Shown here piece by piece: positions 34,541-43,573 of a stretch of 64,000 nt of DNA (within the stretch, counting starts at the first letter, position 1; every line of letters starts with the position of its first letter). Location of the stretch: NCBI GenBank assembly GCA_944381475.1, contig CALWLH010000071.1, positions 1 through 64,000 of the forward strand. Reading direction: 5' to 3'. A program made the translations under genes and the position numbers. Under the pieces are notes generated by a model. That model was given only the letters and a program-made list of their open reading frames with translations. It was not told the origin of the DNA and ran no database searches. The stretch comes from an uncultured Lachnospiraceae bacterium (GTDB lineage: Bacteria; Bacillota; Clostridia; Lachnospirales; Lachnospiraceae).

Positions 34541-36781
34541 ATGCCTGAAAATATAATTCAAACAGAATTTTCTGCTGAGATGCAGCAGTCATTTATCAAT
34601 TACTCCATGTCCGTCATCACCTCCAGGGCGGTGCCGGACGTGAGGGACGGTTTAAAGCCGGTGCAGAGACGTGTCCTCTACGCCATGAACGAGCTGGGGC
34701 TGAATGCTGACAAGCCCCACAGAAAGTCCGCCCGCATTGTGGGGGATACCATGGGTAAGTATCACCCCCACGGGGACAGCTCCATCTATGAGACCCTGGT
34801 GGTGTTAAGCCAGGATTTTAAGAAGGGGATGGCCCTGGTGGATGGGCACGGAAATTTCGGCTCCATCGAGGGGGATGGGGCCGCCGCCATGCGGTACACC
34901 GAGGCCAGGCTGAAGCGCTTTACCCAGGAGGTGTATTTGGCGGACCTGGACAAAAATGTGGTGGACTTTGTGCCAAACTTTGACGAGACGGAGAAGGAGC
35001 CCAGCGTGCTGCCGGTGCGGATTCCCAACGTGCTGGTGAACGGCTCTGAGGGAATCGCTGTGGGCATGACCACCTCCATCCCTCCCCACAACCTGTCGGA
35101 GGTGGTGGACGGCATGAAATATCTCATGGATTACCCGGACGCTTCCTGCGCAGAGCTGATGCAGTTCATCAAGGGGCCGGATTTTCCCACCGGGGGCATT
35201 GTCACCAACAAGGATGAGCTTCTTGCCATCTACGAAACCGGCAGGGGCAAGATCAAGCTCCGGGGCAAGGCGGAGATTATCCAGGGAAAGAAGCGGGGAG
35301 AGAAGGACTGTATCGTGATCACAGAGATTCCCTATACCATGATCGGCGCCAATATCGGAAAATTTTTAAACGATGTGATGGAGCTGGCGGAGACCAGAAA
35401 GCTCCCGGATATCACCGATATCTCCAACCAGTCCAAGGAAGAGATCCGCATCGTCATCGAGTTGAAAAAGGGGGCGGATGCAGAAAAGATCCTCCAGGGG
35501 CTGTACAAAAAGACGAAGCTGGAGGACAGCTTCGGCGTTAATATGCTGGTGATTGATGACGGTAAGCCCAAGGTGCTGGGGCTCCGGGAAATCCTGGAGC
35601 GCAATATCGCGTTTCAGATGGAAATCAACACCAGAAAGTACACCACCCTGCTGCAAAAGGACCGGGAGCGCCTGGAAATCCAGGAGGGGCTCATGGCCGC
35701 TGTGGACATCATTGACCTGATTATTGAGATCATCCGGGGCAGCAAGGATCTGAAAATGGCCCGAGGATGTCTGACAGAGGGAAAAACCGAGGGCGTCAAT
35801 TTCAAGACAAAGACCAGCGAGCGTCAGGCCAGGAAGCTCTCCTTTACGGAGGCCCAAGCCACGGCCATCCTGGAGCTGCGTCTGTCAAAGCTCATCGGGC
35901 TGGAGATTTTACAGCTCCGGAAGGAGCACCAGGAGACGGCCGCAAGGATCAGGGAGTACGAGCGGCTTCTGGGGGATGAGAAGGCCATGATGGGAGCCAT
36001 CAAGAAGGATCTGGACCGGATCAAGAAGAACTACGGTGTTCCCCGGCGCACGGCCATCGAAAACCAGGCTGCCGCGGTGTTTGAGGAGGCTCCTGCGGAG
36101 GCTGCTCCGGTGGTATTTGCCATGAACCGCTTCGGCTACGGGAAGGCCATGGATCCGGCTGTGTTTGCCAAGAATCAGGAGGCGGTGCTGTCGGACAACC
36201 GGGTGGTGTTTACCTGCATGAGTGACGCCCGGGTGGGACTGTTTACCAGGGAAGGGGCGCTTCATCAGGTCAAGATGAAGGATCTGCCCCTGTGCAAGCC
36301 CAGGGACAAGGGGGTTCCCCTGGATAATATCAGCAATTATGACAGTACAAAGGAAACCATCATCGCTGTTCTTCCCATGGAGACATTGGAGAGCCAGACC
36401 CTGATCTTCCTGACGGAGCAGGGCCTTGGAAAGCGTGTGTCCGGCACGGAATTGATCTCCTCAAAGAAAACCATCGCTGCCTGCAAGCTGGGGGCGGAGG
36501 ACGGTCTGGCGGCGGTGCTGCCCCAGACAAAGGCCCATGTGGCGCTTCTCACAGACACGGGCACGGGACTGCGCTATCCGGTGGAGGAGCTTCCCCTTCA
36601 GAAAAAAACAGCCCTGGGGGTGAAGGCGGCGAAGCTTTCATCCGGACAGCATATCAAGGCAGCATATGTGCTTGATCCTAAGGAGGAGCTGACAGCGGTC
36701 CTTGAGGACAGACCGGTGCGCATATCAGCCTTAAAGTGCAGAAAGCGTGAGGCAAAGACGGAGAAGCTGACATTTGAATAG
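34541..36781 (+). CDS. parC: Type IIA topoisomerase subunit A (ParC/GyrA-like)
   Basis: A 746-residue DNA-cleaving subunit. It has 'SRAVPDVRDGLKPVQRRVLYAM', the quinolone-determining region 'YHPHGDSSIYETLV', the catalytic Tyr in 'AMRYTEARL' (about residue 120), and the coiled-coil gate 'LRLSKLIGLEILQLRKE'. The C-terminal pinwheel is short, and no GyrA box (QRRGGRG-type) is visible; the nearest is a degenerate 'KPRDKG'. That argues for decatenation or relaxation rather than supercoiling. It overlaps nothing and is followed by a terminator at 36850. Confidence 0.9.
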   Translation: MPENIIQTEFSAEMQQSFINYSMSVITSRAVPDVRDGLKPVQRRVLYAMNELGLNADKPHRKSARIVGDTMGKYHPHGDSSIYETLVVLSQDFKKGMALVDGHGNFGSIEGDGAAAMRYTEARLKRFTQEVYLADLDKNVVDFVPNFDETEKEPSVLPVRIPNVLVNGSEGIAVGMTTSIPPHNLSEVVDGMKYLMDYPDASCAELMQFIKGPDFPTGGIVTNKDELLAIYETGRGKIKLRGKAEIIQGKKRGEKDCIVITEIPYTMIGANIGKFLNDVMELAETRKLPDITDISNQSKEEIRIVIELKKGADAEKILQGLYKKTKLEDSFGVNMLVIDDGKPKVLGLREILERNIAFQMEINTRKYTTLLQKDRERLEIQEGLMAAVDIIDLIIEIIRGSKDLKMARGCLTEGKTEGVNFKTKTSERQARKLSFTEAQATAILELRLSKLIGLEILQLRKEHQETAARIREYERLLGDEKAMMGAIKKDLDRIKKNYGVPRRTAIENQAAAVFEEAPAEAAPVVFAMNRFGYGKAMDPAVFAKNQEAVLSDNRVVFTCMSDARVGLFTREGALHQVKMKDLPLCKPRDKGVPLDNISNYDSTKETIIAVLPMETLESQTLIFLTEQGLGKRVSGTELISSKKTIAACKLGAEDGLAAVLPQTKAHVALLTDTGTGLRYPVEELPLQKKTALGVKAAKLSSGQHIKAAYVLDPKEELTAVLEDRPVRISALKCRKREAKTEKLTFE

Positions 36782-36849
36782 AGGAGAGGTCAAGGGGGCG
36801 CATGGAGACTGCATATCCTGCTCCGCCACCTTGGGACTGGAATATTGGC

Positions 36850-36879
36850 AAGCAGGCTGGGAAACAGCCTGCTTTTTTG
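36850..36879 (+). terminator. Terminator after parC
   Basis: AAGCAGGCTG/CAGCCTGCTT stem around GGAAA, followed by T residues. Confidence 0.88.
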
Positions 36880-36965
36880 GGGCTTAAAAAAATAATCCGG
36901 TGCACTCTCTGAAGAGGTAAAAGATGACCAGGAAACCGAAAAAAATAAAAAAATAGATTTTCTAG

Positions 36966-36994
36966 TTGACAATAAAACCAAAATATGGCATTAT
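36966..36994 (+). promoter_or_regulatory. Promoter for the 66-residue protein gene
   Basis: TTGACA (36966-36971), 17-base spacer, CATTAT (36989-36994). Confidence 0.65.
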
Positions 36995-37079
36995 TCAATG
37001 AAGAATGTAAAGAAGCGGAAAGGCGTCAGAACTGGTAAATCCAATTGAAAGATGCTAAAAATAAGATAAAGGAGGATAT

Positions 37080-37280
37080 ATGGCTACTACATATAGGGAC
37101 CCGGAGGGGATGCTTCACACGATTTCAGAAACCTATCCCTGCATTCGAGATTCACAGGAGGGAATGATGGTGGTAGTTGACCGCAGGGGAAAGGGCAGCT
37201 TTTTCAGCAAAACCATGGACGCAGAGGAGGTGCCTGAATATATCGAAAAATGGCAGCTTGTGAAGCTGTATTCTGACTAA
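37080..37280 (+). CDS. Small hypothetical protein, 66 residues
   Basis: I do not recognise it. The protein is soluble, mixed alpha/beta and mildly acidic ('YRDPEGMLHTISETYPCIRDSQEGMMVVV' is visible in parts), with one Cys and no signal peptide. It has its own promoter and a strong AAGGAGG ribosome-binding site, so it is very likely expressed. It lies alone between the topoisomerase pair and the DUF6120-like unit. Confidence 0.7.
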   Translation: MATTYRDPEGMLHTISETYPCIRDSQEGMMVVVDRRGKGSFFSKTMDAEEVPEYIEKWQLVKLYSD

Positions 37281-37529
37281 TGAGCTGACAAGCGGCAGAA
37301 GATATGAGAGCGCGGTGCTTGTAACATTCGCAGTGCGGGCAGAACGCCCCTACTTCTGGATTTTGTTTAATAAATATATAATTAAGCTTAATAATAGTGC
37401 TTCAAAGTATATCATGTTATATCAACCATACTGGTTTTGGAGAAAAAATATTGATTTAAATATATTACTTTTTACGTATAAAGTCTTTTGTAAGTAAATA
37501 AATTTCCTCAAAAAATAATGCATTTCTCA
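37281..37529. other. Gene-free AT-rich interval
   Basis: No supported gene. A 60-codon open frame at 37315-37497 lacks a ribosome-binding site and looks random. A weak GGGC/GCCC hairpin near 37338 is not a convincing terminator. Confidence 0.6.
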
Positions 37530-37559
37530 TTGACAAAAATATACGTGGTTTGATACACT
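37530..37559 (+). promoter_or_regulatory. Promoter for the DUF6120-like/secreted-protein unit
   Basis: TTGACA (37530-37535), 18-base spacer, TACACT (37554-37559). Confidence 0.65.
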
Positions 37560-37632
37560 ATGGAAAAGAGAATAAGGAGTCGATTAGCAAAGTCGGCGGC
37601 CTTTGTCAGTGACATTAAAGGAGGAAAAAAAG

Positions 37633-38028
37633 ATGAGCGAAGATGCAAAACAGTATCTGAAGGAAGTGAGGCTGGCATTTCCCATTGCTTACAAGGATGA
37701 AAAGCGGTTTTTGGCGGATCTTACAGATTCCGTCTCCAGCTACGGGGAAACCCACCCGAATGCCACCAAGGAGGATTACTATGAGAGATTTGGGGAACCG
37801 AAGGAGGTGGCGCTGGGGTACTATCAGGAGACCAGCGTGGACGTGTACTTTGGCATGATGAGGCGCTCAAGATGGCGCAGGCTGATCACAGGACTTGTGG
37901 TGGCGGCGCTTATTATTGGGCTGCTCATTGTAACTGCGTTCTGCATTCACGCGCAGCAAACCTACAAGAATGCTACAGGAGCTTATGTAATTGAGGAAAT
38001 AATAGAAGATGAAGGAGAGAATCAGTAA
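37633..38028 (+). CDS. DUF6120-like small membrane protein
   Basis: A 131-residue protein. The cytoplasmic N-terminal part (about 1-80) is a helical domain with 'EVRLAFP' and 'YYERFGEPKEVALGYYQE', similar to the DUF1700/DUF6120 type in which a 'fGxPkeiA' helix precedes a membrane anchor. A single transmembrane helix ('LVVAALIIGLLIVTAF') follows, with a short tail. Such proteins accompany PadR regulators in Firmicutes, and a PadR gene lies at 38710-39111. ATG at 37633 follows AAAGGAGG; the frame extends upstream to 37603 without support. The next gene starts one base after its stop. Confidence 0.75.
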   Translation: MSEDAKQYLKEVRLAFPIAYKDEKRFLADLTDSVSSYGETHPNATKEDYYERFGEPKEVALGYYQETSVDVYFGMMRRSRWRRLITGLVVAALIIGLLIVTAFCIHAQQTYKNATGAYVIEEIIEDEGENQ

Positions 38029-38029
38029 A

Positions 38030-38536
38030 ATGAAGAGACTATGGATGATGCTTTTGGTTTTTGCGATGGCATTGGAGATCTGCGCGCCGGTGTACGGCAT
38101 GGAAGGCGCCCCGGCGTCTGAGGAGGCATATACCACCGCCTCCGTGGAGTATTTGGAGGATGGGAGCTATATTGTGACGGTGATCACTGAGGAACCAGCA
38201 CAGGCTTTGGCCTACGCTACAGCCAGTAGCACGAATACTAAGACGGGCACAAAGACGTCTACATATGTGAATGCGGAGGGCGAAGCCCTTTGGGCCGTTT
38301 CGGTCCGCGCCACCTTCCAGTATGTGACCGGCTCCCTTGCCACCTGCGTCAGCGCGACAGGCTCCGCAGAGTCATACTCATCCGTCTGGAAGTTAGGAAC
38401 GCCCGCGGTGGAATACCAGTCAAACTATGCCACAGCAACAGTGACGGGAACCCGGTATTTTGGAGGGCTTATTCCCCTGGATAAAGTTACGCTGAGCGTG
38501 AAGCTGACCTGCGACGTTAACGGAAAGCTGTCATAA
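38030..38536 (+). CDS. Secreted hypothetical protein, 168 residues
   Basis: Not recognised. It has an N-terminal signal peptide (MKRLWMMLLVFAMALEICAPVYG, described here in parts: positive start, hydrophobic core to about residue 17, cleavage near Ala/Gly 19-23). The mature part is Ser/Thr/Ala-rich and beta-prone: 'AYTTASVEYLEDG', 'SVRATFQYVTGSLATC', 'ATATVTGTRYFGG'. It has one mature Cys. Translational coupling to the membrane protein upstream (GGAGAGAATC, one-base gap) suggests a shared function at the cell surface. The composition (repeated AT, TAS, SAT) is unusual for this window. Confidence 0.65.
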   Translation: MKRLWMMLLVFAMALEICAPVYGMEGAPASEEAYTTASVEYLEDGSYIVTVITEEPAQALAYATASSTNTKTGTKTSTYVNAEGEALWAVSVRATFQYVTGSLATCVSATGSAESYSSVWKLGTPAVEYQSNYATATVTGTRYFGGLIPLDKVTLSVKLTCDVNGKLS

Positions 38537-38636
38537 AAATCCCATCAAGGGCGAAATAAAAAGATTATTGGTAAATCCCCCGTGTCTGCGCCGCAGGAGA
38601 CCCGGGGGATTAGTCTGACAGCCGTTTTGCGCATAT

Positions 38637-38672
38637 GAAAAAGAGCCATCCTGTGAAATGGCTCTTTATTTT
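38637..38672. terminator. Terminator between the secreted-protein and PadR genes
   Basis: AAAGAGCCAT/ATGGCTCTTT stem with CCTGTGAA loop. The plus strand runs into TATTTT and the minus strand into CTTTTTC, so it may serve both directions. A further GC-rich hairpin lies at 38577-38614 without a T-run. Confidence 0.75.
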
Positions 38673-38709
38673 CAGCATTTTAATATAAAGGGGGAAAATT
38701 TTTGCTGTT

Positions 38710-39111
38710 TTATTCCTGGGGAATTTCTTCCTGCGCCGGTTCCGTCACTTCCGCTTCCTCCGGCTTTACATATTCAAAGGAAACCTTGTAGTCAAGAACG
38801 GAGCAGACGCCGATGGTAGCGTCAAAGTAGTTCTTTTCCAGCTCCTTCAGATAATCAAAGCCCTTCTCCTCAATGTGGTAATAAACACGCACACGCTTTT
38901 GAACAATGCACTCCTTACTGGTGGAAATAAATCCCTCTTCCAGTAAGCGATACAGGGTGGGATACATGGAGCTCTCGCGAAGTACGTAATATCCCTTGCT
39001 CTTTTCTTTTAAAGTCTGTACAATCTGGTAGCCGTACATATCCCCCTGGCTTAATATACTTAATATCAGTAGGGAAATAGTGCTATGGCTTGTCGCTGTT
39101 GATGTTCGCAT
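38710..39111 (-). CDS. PadR family transcriptional regulator
   Basis: A 133-residue repressor-type protein with a winged-helix N-terminal domain ('LLILSILSQGDMYGYQIVQTLKEKS', 'SSMYPTLYRLLEEGFI', 'VRVYYHIEEKG') and an acidic Glu/Pro-rich tail of about 25 residues. PadR proteins often control membrane-protein genes beside them; here the convergent DUF6120-like/secreted-protein pair is the obvious candidate target. The ATG at 39111 has GAGG upstream. Confidence 0.88.
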   Translation of the reverse strand: MRTSTATSHSTISLLILSILSQGDMYGYQIVQTLKEKSKGYYVLRESSMYPTLYRLLEEGFISTSKECIVQKRVRVYYHIEEKGFDYLKELEKNYFDATIGVCSVLDYKVSFEYVKPEEAEVTEPAQEEIPQE

Positions 39112-39162
39112 CTATATACCTCATCTTCCTGCATGATTCTGCATAATTAAATACTGACCTAT

Positions 39163-39191
39163 AGCATAACATGAAAAAAATTTTTTTTCAA
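39163..39191 (-). promoter_or_regulatory. Promoter for padR-like gene
   Basis: Minus strand TTGAAA (39186-39191), a 17-base spacer made mostly of an A-T tract, TATGCT (39163-39168). Two imperfect copies of ATGCAG-A/G-A follow within the leader. Confidence 0.55.
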
Positions 39192-39425
39192 TACCATTGT
39201 TCACAAAAAATGTTAAATTAATTATAAAAAAATGAATTTTTTTCTCCCTTTGTCCTGTAAAGGTTTTGTAAAAGCGTGGTACAAATATTCACAGAGGAGT
39301 GGCGTTTTTTTGCTGTCCATGGTACAATGTAGTGAATCGAGAACTTTTATGCCCCTGCGGCAGTATGCAGGGGGTCACAAAAACCCGGAAGAACAGGGAC
39401 ACAAAGGAGGCAGGGAAGGATAACC
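39192..39425. other. AT-rich intergenic region ahead of the 39426 gene
   Basis: No gene. A possible -10 TACAAT at 39323-39328 lacks a clear -35. AAAGGAGG lies around 39402, about 20 bases before the start codon, and GGAAGGATAACC directly before it. Confidence 0.4.
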
Positions 39426-40607
39426 ATGGAAGAGCTTGGAAAATACTTAGATGAGATGATCGGCGCCGGTATCAGTAAAATCGTCATCAGCAATCCCGCC
39501 GGCAGGCAGGAGACCTACAGAAAAATCCAGATCGACAGAAAAAACAAGAGTTATCAGATTTCAAAATTTACGGATACCCAGGTGTTCCATGAAAATCTGA
39601 CAGAGGAATATCTGGGTGAGAGATGCCAGGAGCTGATACGGGGGCATTTCAGACAGGTAAACGGCTGGTCCCAAAATCAGGAGCATATCATTCTCATATC
39701 GAAAAAGGGCGCCTGCAGCTACAGGGTGAAGAGAAAGGATCATCCATCAGCAAGGATAAGCAGCCCGGAGCATAACAGGAAGAAGAACTATATCCTGCAG
39801 GAGGGAACGGAGATCAAGCCCCTGGTGGATATGGGGATATTTACGAAGGAGGGAAGGATCGTCCACTCCATGTATGACAAGTACAAACAGATTAATCGGT
39901 TCCTGGAGATACTGGAGGATGAGCTTTCACACCGCCGCCAGGATCAAATCAATGTGATTGATTTTGGGTGCGGAAAGTCCTATCTTACCTTTGTTGTGTA
40001 CTATTATCTGTCCCAGGTCCGGCAGATGCAGGTGAATATGGTGGGACTGGATCTCAAGAGGGCGGTGATTGAAAAGTGCAATGAGACGGCAGAAAAATAT
40101 AGATATACGGGTCTGCGCTTTGAACAGGGGGATATCAACGGCTATAAGGCGCCCTTCCCGGTGGATATGGTGATCACTCTTCATGCCTGTGACACCGCCA
40201 CGGACTATGCGCTCTATAATGCGGTGAGGTGGAATGCAGGGATGATATTTTCCGTGCCATGCTGTCAGCATGAGCTGAACAGGCAGATGAAGCCGCAAAA
40301 TCTGTCAATCCTGTCACGCTACGGGATCATCAAGGAGCGCTTTTCCGCTCTGGCTACGGACGCGGCACGTGCCAATCTTCTGGAATACCGGGGCTATAAA
40401 ACTCAGCTGCTGGAATTTATCGACTTTGAACATACGCCGAAGAATATCCTGATACGGGCGGTCAGAAGCCCGATGCTGCCAGGAAGCGTTCGGGAAAGGG
40501 CTCTGGGAGAGGTTCATGAACTGATGAAGGAATTTGGCTTTATGCCAACTTTGTATAAGCTGCTGGTTATGGAGCATCGGGATGAGGAGGATGGGATGCC
40601 CCAGTGA
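39426..40607 (+). CDS. SAM-dependent methyltransferase (Methyltransf_32-like)
   Basis: A 393-residue protein. The N-terminal 150 residues are an unassigned alpha/beta domain ('ISNPAGRQETYRKIQI'). The C-terminal half is a methyltransferase with motif I 'VIDFGCGKSYLTF' (about 177-189), 'MVGLDLK', and a distinctive 'VITLHACDTATDYAL' followed by 'SVPCCQHELNRQM', the HACD and PCC patterns of the Methyltransf_32/METTL25 family. These resemble rRNA or protein methyltransferases, and the substrate is not known. GGAAGGATAACC precedes the ATG. It is a single-gene unit; repeat copy B lies beyond it in the opposite orientation. Confidence 0.85.
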   Translation: MEELGKYLDEMIGAGISKIVISNPAGRQETYRKIQIDRKNKSYQISKFTDTQVFHENLTEEYLGERCQELIRGHFRQVNGWSQNQEHIILISKKGACSYRVKRKDHPSARISSPEHNRKKNYILQEGTEIKPLVDMGIFTKEGRIVHSMYDKYKQINRFLEILEDELSHRRQDQINVIDFGCGKSYLTFVVYYYLSQVRQMQVNMVGLDLKRAVIEKCNETAEKYRYTGLRFEQGDINGYKAPFPVDMVITLHACDTATDYALYNAVRWNAGMIFSVPCCQHELNRQMKPQNLSILSRYGIIKERFSALATDAARANLLEYRGYKTQLLEFIDFEHTPKNILIRAVRSPMLPGSVRERALGEVHELMKEFGFMPTLYKLLVMEHRDEEDGMPQ

Positions 40608-40626
40608 TGCTTTAGCCCATATCTGA

Positions 40627-40839
40627 ATCGGATAGGGGAAGATTCCTTCCCCTATCCGATCACCGCGATACCTCGTTCATCTCGCGGCATTGCCGCTCGA
40701 TGACCGTTGCCCGTCGGATGCCCGCCCGTGCAAGTCGGGTGACGGAACGCCCGCTAAAGCGGACCTGCCAATACGCACCTGCCGATATAATGCTTCGCAT
40801 GGGGCAGGTGCTGTCGGCCGCCCTCCGGGCGTATCGCGC
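40627..40839 (-). repeat. Terminator-associated structured repeat, copy B (full form)
   Basis: A 213-bp element. On the minus strand it starts GCGCGATACGCCCGG immediately after the argH terminator T-run and ends with the palindrome GGATAGGGGAAG-GAAT-CTTCCCCTATCC. Internal hairpins include CAGCACCTGCC...GGCAGGTGC and CCGCTTTAGCGG. It differs from copy C by scattered substitutions only (for example GGTCACCC regions and GAACGAGG against GACCGAGG). Confidence 0.88.
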
Positions 40840-40840
40840 A

Positions 40841-40891
40841 AAAATACCGCATTCCCTTGCACGTCAACTGTACAGAGGAATGCGGTTTTTG
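40841..40891. terminator. Terminator after argH
   Basis: ACCGCATTCC (40846-40855) pairs with GGAATGCGGT (40877-40886). On the minus strand it ends TATTTTT, and on the plus strand GTTTTTG, so it could act both ways. Confidence 0.82.
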
Positions 40892-40916
40892 TGTGATAAG
40901 CCTTAGCAGGGGAGGA

Positions 40917-42302
40917 TTACTGGATTTTCAGAGCCAAAAGCTCCTCCTGCTCCTTTTCGATGACCTTTTTCATCATCTCCGGTCCGGGGGCTCCGATGGT
41001 CATACGTTTTTCCACGCAGGTTTTCAGGGAGATGGCCTCATAGATGTCCTCCTCAAATACGGGGCTGATGGCCTTATACTCTTCCAGGGTCATCTCGTCC
41101 AGAGAAATCCCCTTCTGCTCGCAGAAGAGCACCAGAGCGCCCACAACGCCGTGGGCGTCCCGGAAGGGTACGCCCTTGCCCACCAGATAGTCCGCGGCGT
41201 CAGTGGCGTTTGTAAAGCCGTTTTTAGCGCTGGCCTCCATGGCAGGCTTGTTAAAGCGCATGGTCTTCAGCATACCGGTAAAGAGGGTGATACAGCCCTT
41301 TGTGGTATCCAAAGCGTCAAAATACAGCTCCTTGTCCTCCTGCATGTCCTTGTTGTAGGCAAGGGGAAGCCCCTTCATGGTGGTTAAAAGGCCCATCAGA
41401 GCGCCGTAGACCCTTCCCGTCTTTCCCCGAACCAGCTCGGCAATGTCCGGGTTCTTCTTCTGGGTCATGATGCTGGAGCCGGTGCTGTAGTCGTCGTCCA
41501 GGTCGATAAAGCGGTATTCGTTGGAGTTCCAGATGATGATCTCTTCTGAAAAGCGGCTCAGGTGCATCATGATGGTGGACATGGCGCTTAAGAACTCAAT
41601 AAGATAGTCCCTGTCGGAAACGCCGTCCATACTGTTAAGCGTAGGACCGTCGAATCCCAGAAGCTGGGCTGTATATTCCCGGTCCAGAGGATAGGTGGTG
41701 CCTGCCAGGGCTCCGGAGCCCAGAGGGCAGAAATTCATCCGCTTTCTGATATCCTTTAAGCGCAGGCAGTCCCTCTTAAACATTTCAAAGTATGCTCCCA
41801 TATGATGGGCCAGGGTGACGGGCTGAGCCTTCTGGAGGTGGGTGAAGCCCGGCATAAAGGTTTCAGTATTTTTTTCCATAATATCCAGGATTGCTGTCAG
41901 CAAATCCTTTAGGAGTATAAACATCCCGTCGATCTCGTCCCTGGTGTAGAGCTTCATGTCCAGAGCCACCTGGTCATTGCGGCTTCTTCCCGTGTGAAGT
42001 CGCTTTCCGGGCTCCCCGATTCGTTCAATCAGCTGGGCCTCCACAAAGCTGTGGATGTCCTCGGCACCGTCGTCAAACTGAAGAGCACCACTGTTTAAAT
42101 CTTCCAGAATGGCGTTTAATCCCTCGATAATCACATCCCGGTCCTCGTCTGTCAGGATGTGCTGCTTTGCCAGCATGGTCACATGGGCGATGCTTCCCTG
42201 GATGTCCTGCTTGTAAAACCTTCTGTCAAAGGGCAGGGACGCATTAAACTGATTTACCAGCGCATCGGTTTCCTTGGTGAATCTTCCTCCCCATAGCTTC
42301 AT
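40917..42302 (-). CDS. argH: Argininosuccinate lyase
   Basis: A 461-residue enzyme splitting argininosuccinate into arginine and fumarate, the last step of arginine synthesis. It has 'MKLWGGRF' at the N-terminus, 'EDIHSFVE', '[11 protein letters not shown]', '[16 protein letters not shown]' and the catalytic-loop signature '[16 protein letters not shown]' (fumarase/ASL superfamily). Length is normal. I use the ATG at 42302; residues upstream are not conserved. It is followed by the terminator and repeat copy B. argG is in the window but 33 kb away. Confidence 0.97.
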   Translation of the reverse strand: MKLWGGRFTKETDALVNQFNASLPFDRRFYKQDIQGSIAHVTMLAKQHILTDEDRDVIIEGLNAILEDLNSGALQFDDGAEDIHSFVEAQLIERIGEPGKRLHTGRSRNDQVALDMKLYTRDEIDGMFILLKDLLTAILDIMEKNTETFMPGFTHLQKAQPVTLAHHMGAYFEMFKRDCLRLKDIRKRMNFCPLGSGALAGTTYPLDREYTAQLLGFDGPTLNSMDGVSDRDYLIEFLSAMSTIMMHLSRFSEEIIIWNSNEYRFIDLDDDYSTGSSIMTQKKNPDIAELVRGKTGRVYGALMGLLTTMKGLPLAYNKDMQEDKELYFDALDTTKGCITLFTGMLKTMRFNKPAMEASAKNGFTNATDAADYLVGKGVPFRDAHGVVGALVLFCEQKGISLDEMTLEEYKAISPVFEEDIYEAISLKTCVEKRMTIGAPGPEMMKKVIEKEQEELLALKIQ

Positions 42303-42393
42303 AGTCCTATACCTGCACACAGGCACCCGTCAAGGCGCCTGCATATTCCTTTCTGTTTTGTATGTAATCGTCAATAGCCAAGGAGGGATGGAA

Positions 42394-43437
42394 TTACATC
42401 AGCTCCTTTGGATTATTCGAGCGCTTGATAGCCATTTCTCTGGTAATCACACCCTTGGAAATCAGCTGCTTTAAATCCATGTTCAGTGTGTGCATGCCCT
42501 CCTTCTGGCCGGTCTGCATGGAGGACTCGATCTGGAAGGTCTTGCCGGAACGGATCAGATTGTTTACCGCATCGGTTCCCACCAGAACCTCTGTTGCGGC
42601 GATGCGGCCGTTTCCGTTTGCCAGGGGAATAAGGTTCTGCGTTACAACACCCTGCAGCACAGCGGCCAGCTGGGTTCTGATCTGGTTCTGACTGTGGGGT
42701 GGAAATACGTCGATGATACGGTCGATGGTTTCAGCAGCTCCTGTGGTGTGGAGGGTGGACATAACCAGATGTCCGGTTTCCGCAGCGGTGATGGCGGCGG
42801 AGATGGTCTCAAAATCCCGCATCTCGCCAACCAGGATGACGTCCGGGTCCTCCCGGAGAGCGGAGCGCAGGGCGCCGGAGAAGCTGTCCACATCCCTGCC
42901 GATTTCTCGCTGGTGAATGGTGGATTTTCCCGGGGTGTACATGTACTCGATGGGATCCTCGATGGTGAGAATGTGCTCCGCCCTTGTGCGGTTGATGTAG
43001 TCGATCATGGAAGCCAGTGTGGTGGATTTGCCGGAGCCGGTGGGACCTGTGACAAGCACCAGTCCCCTGGGCTTTTCGGCGAAGGTTTTGATAACCGGCG
43101 GCAGCTTTAAGCTCTCAAAGGTGGGAACGGAGCTTCCCATGATACGCAGGCAGGCCGCATGGCTGCCTCTCTGGTGGTAGGTGTTTACTCTGCAGCGGAT
43201 ATTGCTGGGGGCAGGGGTCTGGTAAGAAAAATCCAGGTCACTCCCCTTTTTATAGCTTTCAGTCTGCTGGGGGTCAAACATCTGGAAGATCAGCTCGTCA
43301 AGCTCTTCCATGGAGAATTTCTGATCCATCTTTCCCAGCTCACCGTAACGGCGGAGGGCAATTTCGCCCTCCTGGGTAATGTGAATATCCGAGCAGCTCT
43401 GGCTCTTTGCGTATTCAATCAGTTGGTTAATGTTCAT
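42394..43437 (-). CDS. pilT: Type IV pilus twitching ATPase PilT
   Basis: A 347-residue retraction ATPase. It has an N-terminal PAS-like domain ('CSDIHITQEGEIALRR'), Walker A GPTGSGKST (131-139), the Asp box 'ILTIEDPIEYMY', Walker B 'PDVILVGEMRDFETI', the His box 'GHLVMSTLHTTGAAETIDRIIDVFP' and the C-terminal AIRNLIRE-like 'AVNNLIRSGKT'. Length is standard. No other pilus genes are nearby, so it is an orphan here. It may be co-transcribed with argH (92-base gap) or stand alone. GGAGTTCATCCCC precedes the start. Confidence 0.95.
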   Translation of the reverse strand: MNINQLIEYAKSQSCSDIHITQEGEIALRRYGELGKMDQKFSMEELDELIFQMFDPQQTESYKKGSDLDFSYQTPAPSNIRCRVNTYHQRGSHAACLRIMGSSVPTFESLKLPPVIKTFAEKPRGLVLVTGPTGSGKSTTLASMIDYINRTRAEHILTIEDPIEYMYTPGKSTIHQREIGRDVDSFSGALRSALREDPDVILVGEMRDFETISAAITAAETGHLVMSTLHTTGAAETIDRIIDVFPPHSQNQIRTQLAAVLQGVVTQNLIPLANGNGRIAATEVLVGTDAVNNLIRSGKTFQIESSMQTGQKEGMHTLNMDLKQLISKGVITREMAIKRSNNPKELM

Positions 43438-43573
43438 GGGGATGAACTCCTTTCATGCCTGTGTTTTTATTTTTATAGGCATATGCTGCCTGTAAAGCAC
43501 TTGTCTTTCAGCGGTATGAAGCCGTACGGTTATCCTGGCGTACAGCTGCGTTCTCCGGATGGCCTGACTTGCG

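Noticed and set aside
37315-37497. 60-codon ORF in the gap after the 66-residue protein gene
   Set aside because: No ribosome-binding site, codon use and composition fit random AT-rich DNA.
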